A DNA stretch of 64,000 nucleotides, taken from assembly GCF_035645195.1 (NCBI RefSeq), contig NZ_DASQNA010000041.1:248001-312000 (forward strand), written 5' to 3'. Source of the DNA: Paenibacillus sp. (lineage in GTDB: Bacteria; Bacillota; Bacilli; Paenibacillales; YIM-B00363). A program made the position numbers and the translations under genes. The notes under the pieces are model-generated. The model searched no databases and had not been told where the DNA came from. It saw nothing but the letters and a program-made list of their open reading frames with translations. Below are positions 57,927 through 64,000 of the stretch, piece after piece (within the stretch, counting starts at the first letter, position 1; the number at the start of each line of letters is the position of its first letter).

Positions 57927-60900
57927 CTATTTCGCTCTATCTGTACCTGCCTTCGCCAATACGACCGTGCCGCCGCCGTCTCTCGGGGGGATCGTTATAG
58001 TGACGAATCCTTCCCCATCCACCTTAACCTGCTCCCCGGAATACTCGTTAACGAGCGTCGCCCCCGGGGCGAATCCGATCGCTTTAAACTTCACGTGCCT
58101 TGCCTCTGTCGTTACATTCAGTCCGACGAAGACGGTCCGGCCCTCGTAACTGCGAGCGAAGACAAGCGTCCCCTCTTCGTCGCTCCCAGCTAACGCGTCG
58201 CTATGGGTTCCTTTGGCGAAGACGTCCGAATGGTTCGCCCGGATGCGAAGCATTTTCGTATAATGTCCCAGCAAATCCGCTTCTTCGTCCAACCGATCCC
58301 ACGGCATGTCGCCCCGGTTTTCGCTGTACTGTCCAGCGGCCATATCGCCCGCGTTTTTCCCTGATCGGCCCAACTCCTCGCCATAATAGATAACCGGTTG
58401 GCCTTTCACCGTCATTTGAAGGGCTGCCGCCACTTTGAGCTTCCCTCGGTCCCCTCCGATGCGCTCGGACAAAAATCCGTCTTCATCGTGCGAGCTTAAG
58501 AACGAACCGAGCATGGCGGTATTGTCGATCATGTCGTTGCGCGCCTGCAGCCGTTCATTGACATCGAGCAACCCGCTGTTGAGAAGATCTAAAGCAAGCC
58601 ATTTGAAGTCAAAGTCCAGCAAACTGTCCATTTGCCCGCTGTTGAGGGTTCCCCCTTGATTCGTCGCGCTGCCATCGAAATATTCGCCGATCAGCTTCAC
58701 CTTCGGGTCGATGGCGGCAAGGCGGTTTTTAAACGCGCGCCAAGTCGTTGCGTCAACGTGCTTCACTGTATCGACGCGGAAATAATCGATCGTGTCGCCT
58801 CGTGCGGTGCGAGTCCTCTCAAGCCAACCGGCCTGCCAGTCGATGATCCGCTCGCGAATGGCTGCCTCCTCGGTCTTCAAATCCGGAAGGCCCCAGACCT
58901 CGCATTGAATTTCAATTCCGTTCGCGCACGCGACGCCATCCGTGCGGAGCATGCCGTCGAAACGCGCTTTGTCCTCTTCGCTGATGCCGGGGCGATCGTC
59001 GTCCGGCTTCAGCCCGTACCCCGCGTGGTTCAGCACGACGTCGACCATCACCTTCATGCCTCGGTCATGCGCCTTTTCCAGCAATTCTTGGAACGTCTGC
59101 AAGTCGCCGAGATGCTCGTCGATTTTCGTGAAGTCTTTCGCCCAGTAGCCATGATACGCATATTGGGTGCCGTTAAAGTCAGCGCCTTTATTGAAATCAA
59201 CGTTATCGACGATCGGCGTAATCCAAATCGTATTGATCCCAAGTCTCTCGAGGTAATCCAGCCTGTCGATGAGCCCCCGGAAGTCGCCTCCGTGGAACGC
59301 CTCGGGATGCCCGGGATCGGTCTCCGCCCCATTGTTCGACGGATCTCCGTCCATGAATCGATCCGTCAACAAGAAGTAAATGCGCGCTTCATCCCACGAG
59401 AAATCTTTTTTTCCGCTTTTCTTGCCAGGGACGACGACGATGTCGGTTTCGACTGACGATTCCATGCCGTTCTCATACGTAACGATGACGCGGATCGGTT
59501 TGCGGCCAGGGGACGTCCCGTCCTTGACGCCGAAGGCGGTTTGCATAAGCTCAAGATCGATTGGAATCGGTTGCTCGTAACCCAAAGCGCTCAAGTCGGC
59601 CCGTATCCGTTCGACCGGAACGGTCGCTCCCTGTACGGATACGGTAAGCAGCGCATTCGTGTCGTACGAAATTTGTTTGGCGTTCGTTTCCGCCTTGAGA
59701 ATCGCCTTCGGGATTTCGTACGTGTAGACGGACTTGCCGTTCGCGACAACCGGGTTATTCGGATCCGTGACGTGCTCGCCTTCGACCAGGAAAGTGTACA
59801 CATACGTGTGACCGTCCTGCGGCGCGTCGAGCGTATAGACCCAAGCTTCGTTCCATTCATCGTACACGGCATCGTGCTCGACGCCGTCGACGACGGCTTT
59901 CACGCCGGAGAGCTCGCCGAGCGTGCCTAAAGCGAATCGATCGCGGTCCCGGTATTGGAAGCGTAAATCGCCTTCCAACGGCTGCGGGCTGCGTATGGAA
60001 GGTACCGTAACATAGTCTACAACCCCTGAAGTGACAACTACCTTCTTCACCGCTTCGCTCGGCTGGACCGGGATAAACCGGTCTTGGTCCGTATCTTTGA
60101 ACGACCAATCCTTCTTCCGTACGATAAAGCCGACGCTCGTCGCTGTCTCGCTGACCGGGATCAAGGCAATGGCCGTCGTTCCGTCGATCGCGGCGAAGTC
60201 GACGCTGTGACCGTCATTGTTGCGCAGCCCCGTATTCCACACCCATACGTCCATATCCGCAAAGTTTCCGTCCGGTCGTACATAATGCAGCGCAATCGTG
60301 TTCGGCCGCTTTACCTGAAGGGTAAATTCCGTTACGACTTGCCCTGCGGACGCCGTCACCGTCGCCGTTCCTTCGGCGAGCCCCGTAACGACGCCACCAG
60401 CGGCAACTTCGGCAACGGCGCTGTTCGAGGAGCTCCACGAAACCGAAATGCCGTTCATCGGTTGCCCGTATTGATCTCTAACGATCGCCGTTAAAGATAC
60501 GGAATCGCCGGCGTACAAGGACGACGGGCCTTGGATCGCCAGTTGCGTCGGGATCAACTCGCCGACAACGACGTTCAACTCGGCGGTTAGCGTCCCGGCC
60601 GACACCGTAATCGTCGCCATGCCGTCCGCAACTCCCGTTACTTTGCCGAGTCCGTTGACTGCCGCGACTTGCTCGTCGCTCGTGACGTACTCGATCGGGA
60701 CATTCATCGGCCGCCCCTTCTGGTCCAGTACGGCGGCTCGAATAAACTTCGACGTGCCCGGCTCGAGCGCGATCGAAGACGCATCGAGGTGCAGCGTCGT
60801 CGCTTCCGGCGTGTACGGCGGTTCCGCTTGATCGTACAGCACCATCATCGATAGCGCTTTTACTATTACGCTACCGCCGCTCACTGTGGCGAGCGTTTCC

Positions 60901-63900
60901 GTTCCCGCGGCGGATTCGTTCACAACGACGTTCCAGGTGCCGGATGCGCTGGCCGGCAGCGTCACCGTTTGGTCGGTTGTGTTCGCGTTATAAATGACAA
61001 CGATATTGTTCCACGGATCCTTGTTGGCGTGGTTTTTCAATCGATAAGAGACAACGTTGCCGTTCATTCGGAGCAGTTCGAACCCTTGCTGCACCGCTTC
61101 CTTCGTCGACATGCGGAACGCCGGATGTTCTTTGCGAAGCTTCAGAAGACCCTCGTAATAATCGAAAACCGGCGCGAACTTCGTCTTGTATTCCCAACGA
61201 ATCTCATTAATCGCATCCGGCGATGCGTAAGAGTTATGGTCGCCGAATTTCGTGCGCAGCAGCTCTTCGCCCGCGTGGATAAACGGAATCCCCTGCGCCG
61301 TGATCGCAATGCCGTTCGCGAGCAGCGAGCGCTTCACGGTCTCATTGCCCAGCACATGATTCGGATCAACCGCATGATGCGGCGTAGCAGCTGCGACCGC
61401 TTCCTCGACCGAGGCGAATTCATCGCCGATCAATTTTCCGTGTTCAATATGCACCCAACCTTCTTGTTCCTCTAGATGCTGCGTCTTGATCACTTTGTCC
61501 CAGAGGTTTAAGTTGTCGTGCGCCGTTACGTAATTGATCGTTTCCGTCGGCCCGTCGGTGAAGTCCTCCCAAGATCCCTTCACTCCGGTCACGATGCCCT
61601 GTTCGGCACCGGCGGCGCCCGTCGCAAACCCTTTCGAATCGTCGTCGCTTCCGCCTTTGATCGCGCCGCGAAGGTTGTCGTTGAACACCGCGAACGACTT
61701 GCCGCGCTGAGTCCCCTTCACCGTGCGCAGCGACGACGGCAGGGCGGACGCATCGCTAGCGACCCAAGGCTCCCCGTACACCAGCATCGTCGGGTGCACT
61801 TCCTGCTGCAGCATACGCGTTACTTCCGTCATTGTCGGCGTATCGATCAGCCCCATCAGGTCGAAGCGGAATCCGTCCACATTGTATTCTTCCGCCCAAT
61901 ATCGCGTTGAATCAAGGATATACTTTCGCACCATCGGCCGTTCGGACGCTACTTCGTTGCCGGTTCCGGATCCGTCCGTATATCGGCCCTTTTCGTCCGA
62001 ACGGAAATAATAACCCGGTACGATCTTGTCGAACACGGATGCCGGATTCGTCTGCCCCGAAGCGAGCGTATGATTGTAGACGACGTCCAAAATGACGCGG
62101 ATTCCCCGGTCGTGGAGCGCTTGCACCATCTCTTTAAACTCCGTAATACGTGCCTTCGGGTCGGTCAAGTCAGTTGCATACGACCCTTCCGGAACGTTGA
62201 AATGGATCGGATCATACCCCCAGTTGAATTTCCGGCCGGCGTACGCCGGATCGTCGACCTTCGTTTCATCGATCGAACCGAAATCGTACGTCGGGAGCAA
62301 GTGCAAATGCGTAACGCCCAACTCCGCGAGATGATCTACGCCGGTTTTCGCGCCGGACACCGGATCGGTCGTTCCTGTCTGCGTAAATGCCTTATATTTG
62401 CCCCGGTATTCCGACGCGATGCCCGAGCGTTCGTTCATGGAGAAATCTCTAACATGGAGTTCGTAAATGACGGCATCCGTCGGATTGACCATATAAGGCT
62501 TCGATTCCGGATTCCAATGTGCCGGATCCGTCGTCGACAAGTCGACGATCGCCGTTTTCAGCCCGTTCGCGGATGCGGCGCGCGCGTATGGATCGTTAGC
62601 GTACGTCGTTGTCCCGTCGGCGAACTCCACTTTATAAAGATAATACCGGCCTTCCCAATCTCCTTCGACGGTAGCCGACCATACGCCGGTTGCATTGTCC
62701 CTAGTCATCGGCACGAGGCGGTCCGGCGTTTGATCTTCGGCGGCTGCGTTCGCGTAGAGCGATACGGATACGTTAACGGCCGTAGGCGCCCACACCTTGA
62801 ACGCGCTTGCCTCCGGGCCGTACGTCACGCCAAGATCCGCCCCTGAATAGACGAAGCTGTCCAAAATGCCGCGCATCATGACCCGTTTCTCTTTAAACAC
62901 GCCTGACGCGTCTTTTACCGTATATACGTTCCTCACGTCGTCAATCGGTTCATCGAGCGTAATTACGACCGCTTTGTCATGCGCTCCCATGGCGGAAACG
63001 CCGGCGAGCTTCCGATTTCCGTCCCACGCCTCGAACGTATCGTAACTCAAAGGTTTGTTGGTCAACGTTACTTTTATTTTCCCTGCTTCATCAGCGATCG
63101 CACCACGTATTGCCGGATCGGTGAGAGACGGCAGGTACGCATTGTGCAACTCTTCATCGCCTTCCACGACCCATATTTCGCCGAGGCCGCCCGCAGCCGC
63201 CATGGAACGGTCGCTGAATTCCTTCTCCGCCCAATTTCCTTTCCTGACGATAAAGTTTAGCTTGCTAACGTCCCCGGCGATCTCGACCTTCATGCGCGCC
63301 CACGTTTTACCGTCGATCGTCTCCGTCACAGCCGGGTAACTTTGGCCTTCGTGACCGTCGAGCCATGCCCAAAGATTCCATTCCCCATAATTTTGGTCAT
63401 AGCGGAAATAATGGACGACGAACGTCGTCGTTTCCGACGCGAGCATAACGGTCGCTTCCGCCGTATAAGTTTTGCCGTCGTTCTCGTAAGTCGCAACGGC
63501 TGTCACCGAATCGTTCTCCGCAGGTACGACCGACGGTTGTACCGTGAGCAATCCTGTCGCCGGGTCGATGGTTACGCCTTCCCTTGCCCCTGCGCCAAGA
63601 CTCCACTCCGCAGGAACAGCCGTTTCGCTGCCGTCGGACGCCAGAAATTTCGCGTTGAATTGCACGGTCTGCCCGGGCGAAACCGTCTCGTCGGCGGGCG
63701 CTGCCGTAAGCCCCGGTACGAACAGCAGCGAGTTGCCGTTCGCCGTATTCGGATTCAGCGGGTCGGTAAACCCGTTGTCCCACGAGCCGGATACAGGGAA
63801 AAACTTGTATTCGTACCTTCCTGGAGCGAGCGGGATCGTAACGGAAAAAACGCCGCGCTCGTTCTTCGTCATCGCAATGCCTTGGTTGTTCCAACCGTTC

Positions 63901-64000
63901 ATGCTTCCGACCAGATGAAGGGTTTCTCCTGAATGCGTATTGTTGTTGAACGTGACGGTCCCGTCATCGTGAACCACCGGGCTTCGCACGACTTCCGATG
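57927..64000 (-). CDS. Amylopullulanase: type I pullulanase plus alpha-amylase, 5' end outside window
   Basis: At least 2020 residues, open to the window edge (residue 1 counted at 63989). Order: starch-binding beta domain (about 1-95), CBM41/PUD-like domain (about 190-290), pullulanase GH13 with DVVYNHT (~636), GFRFDLMGLID (~709), VYGEPW (~738) and YVTAHDN (~822); two BIG2-type Ig domains (~1065-1225); a second PUD-like domain (~1230-1330); then a second GH13 domain with DVVLNHAG (~1651), DYFRVDTVKH (~1738), LIGEYFDG (~1768) and SSHDEDG (~1837). Both catalytic triads look complete, so the enzyme should cut alpha-1,6 and alpha-1,4 links in starch or glycogen. Probably secreted; the signal peptide would lie outside. 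Confidence 0.9.
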   Translation of the reverse strand, partial: SEVVRSPVVHDDGTVTFNNNTHSGETLHLVGSMNGWNNQGIAMTKNERGVFSVTIPLAPGRYEYKFFPVSGSWDNGFTDPLNPNTANGNSLLFVPGLTAAPADETVSPGQTVQFNAKFLASDGSETAVPAEWSLGAGAREGVTIDPATGLLTVQPSVVPAENDSVTAVATYENDGKTYTAEATVMLASETTTFVVHYFRYDQNYGEWNLWAWLDGHEGQSYPAVTETIDGKTWARMKVEIAGDVSKLNFIVRKGNWAEKEFSDRSMAAAGGLGEIWVVEGDEELHNAYLPSLTDPAIRGAIADEAGKIKVTLTNKPLSYDTFEAWDGNRKLAGVSAMGAHDKAVVITLDEPIDDVRNVYTVKDASGVFKEKRVMMRGILDSFVYSGADLGVTYGPEASAFKVWAPTAVNVSVSLYANAAAEDQTPDRLVPMTRDNATGVWSATVEGDWEGRYYLYKVEFADGTTTYANDPYARAASANGLKTAIVDLSTTDPAHWNPESKPYMVNPTDAVIYELHVRDFSMNERSGIASEYRGKYKAFTQTGTTDPVSGAKTGVDHLAELGVTHLHLLPTYDFGSIDETKVDDPAYAGRKFNWGYDPIHFNVPEGSYATDLTDPKARITEFKEMVQALHDRGIRVILDVVYNHTLASGQTNPASVFDKIVPGYYFRSDEKGRYTDGSGTGNEVASERPMVRKYILDSTRYWAEEYNVDGFRFDLMGLIDTPTMTEVTRMLQQEVHPTMLVYGEPWVASDASALPSSLRTVKGTQRGKSFAVFNDNLRGAIKGGSDDDSKGFATGAAGAEQGIVTGVKGSWEDFTDGPTETINYVTAHDNLNLWDKVIKTQHLEEQEGWVHIEHGKLIGDEFASVEEAVAAATPHHAVDPNHVLGNETVKRSLLANGIAITAQGIPFIHAGEELLRTKFGDHNSYASPDAINEIRWEYKTKFAPVFDYYEGLLKLRKEHPAFRMSTKEAVQQGFELLRMNGNVVSYRLKNHANKDPWNNIVVIYNANTTDQTVTLPASASGTWNVVVNESAAGTETLATVSGGSVIVKALSMMVLYDQAEPPYTPEATTLHLDASSIALEPGTSKFIRAAVLDQKGRPMNVPIEYVTSDEQVAAVNGLGKVTGVADGMATITVSAGTLTAELNVVVGELIPTQLAIQGPSSLYAGDSVSLTAIVRDQYGQPMNGISVSWSSSNSAVAEVAAGGVVTGLAEGTATVTASAGQVVTEFTLQVKRPNTIALHYVRPDGNFADMDVWVWNTGLRNNDGHSVDFAAIDGTTAIALIPVSETATSVGFIVRKKDWSFKDTDQDRFIPVQPSEAVKKVVVTSGVVDYVTVPSIRSPQPLEGDLRFQYRDRDRFALGTLGELSGVKAVVDGVEHDAVYDEWNEAWVYTLDAPQDGHTYVYTFLVEGEHVTDPNNPVVANGKSVYTYEIPKAILKAETNAKQISYDTNALLTVSVQGATVPVERIRADLSALGYEQPIPIDLELMQTAFGVKDGTSPGRKPIRVIVTYENGMESSVETDIVVVPGKKSGKKDFSWDEARIYFLLTDRFMDGDPSNNGAETDPGHPEAFHGGDFRGLIDRLDYLERLGINTIWITPIVDNVDFNKGADFNGTQYAYHGYWAKDFTKIDEHLGDLQTFQELLEKAHDRGMKVMVDVVLNHAGYGLKPDDDRPGISEEDKARFDGMLRTDGVACANGIEIQCEVWGLPDLKTEEAAIRERIIDWQAGWLERTRTARGDTIDYFRVDTVKHVDATTWRAFKNRLAAIDPKVKLIGEYFDGSATNQGGTLNSGQMDSLLDFDFKWLALDLLNSGLLDVNERLQARNDMIDNTAMLGSFLSSHDEDGFLSERIGGDRGKLKVAAALQMTVKGQPVIYYGEELGRSGKNAGDMAAGQYSENRGDMPWDRLDEEADLLGHYTKMLRIRANHSDVFAKGTHSDALAGSDEEGTLVFARSYEGRTVFVGLNVTTEARHVKFKAIGFAPGATLVNEYSGEQVKVDGEGFVTITIPPRDGGGTVVLAKAGTDRAK

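Noticed and set aside
1-64000. CRISPR arrays, rRNA or tRNA genes
   Set aside because: No short regularly spaced repeats, no tRNA cloverleaf and no rRNA-like sequence were noticed by eye; a covariance-model scan would be needed to exclude small RNAs.

Overview
The window looks like a chromosome segment of a spore-forming Paenibacillaceae bacterium (Paenibacillus or a close relative). This rests on a complete sspH spore-protein gene, a XerS-type recombinase, a copper-amine-oxidase stalk-domain protein, YesMN-type sensor/regulator genes, Lpl-type sugar importers and a very large surface amylopullulanase. Most of the window is GC-rich. The first 3.8 kb and the 51.5-56 kb stretch are clearly more AT-rich.

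Region 1 (1-3832) is the most unusual part. It is an integron-type gene cassette array with four complete attC sites (556-673, 1276-1399, 1881-1995, 3704-3832) and the tail of a fifth at the left edge. Each cassette begins with bases complementary to the R'' box of its own attC. The outer arms of one site carry a compensatory base change. The cassettes encode a coiled-coil membrane protein, an NTP_transf_6 nucleotidyltransferase-like protein, a two-helix membrane protein whose C-terminus is encoded by the attC itself, and a 517-aa Abi/UG-like reverse transcriptase with its own promoter. No integrase is in the window; by orientation it would lie to the left if it exists. A holin-like small toxin gene (4059-4154) sits at the array's right border.

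Region 2 (4.3-18.9 kb): an FAD oxidoreductase, a DUF1904 protein and a sugar isomerase precede a carbohydrate locus. That locus has a YesMN-type two-component system reading leftward, and a rightward operon of lipoprotein, two permeases, GH95 alpha-L-fucosidase, two esterase-fold proteins (the first lacking its catalytic Ser and His), a Gfo/Idh/MocA dehydrogenase and a NodB-type deacetylase.

Region 3 (19-34 kb): a coupled membrane coiled-coil/NAGPA pair, a WYL regulator, a compact AddB-AddA-like nuclease-helicase pair, small housekeeping-type genes, a leftward ArsR/SRPBCC (truncated)/hydrolase/TfoX-like group, a UbiD-family decarboxylase and a J-domain-like membrane protein.

Region 4 (34-49.6 kb): two LacI-type regulons. 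The first regulator precedes an 11-gene operon (RraA-like, Ldh2-type, HIBADH-like and Gfo/Idh enzymes, ADP-ribosylglycohydrolase-fold protein, LplB-LplC-lipoprotein importer, isomerase, 2-hydroxyacid dehydrogenase, cupin). A shared 22-bp operator-like block lies in front of both the regulator and the operon. The second regulator shares a GGAGCGCTCC palindrome with a following FAD-oxidoreductase/Gfo-Idh pair.

Region 5 (49.7-64 kb): sspH, a small hypothetical protein, xerS, then an AT-rich area with truncated genes (histidine phosphatase, PBP fragment, frameshifted MFS transporter) and a run of small leftward hypothetical genes, a DHFR-family protein, a stalk-domain exported protein, and a leftward amylopullulanase (pullulanase plus alpha-amylase catalytic domains) that runs off the right edge. 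No rRNA, tRNA or CRISPR array was seen.
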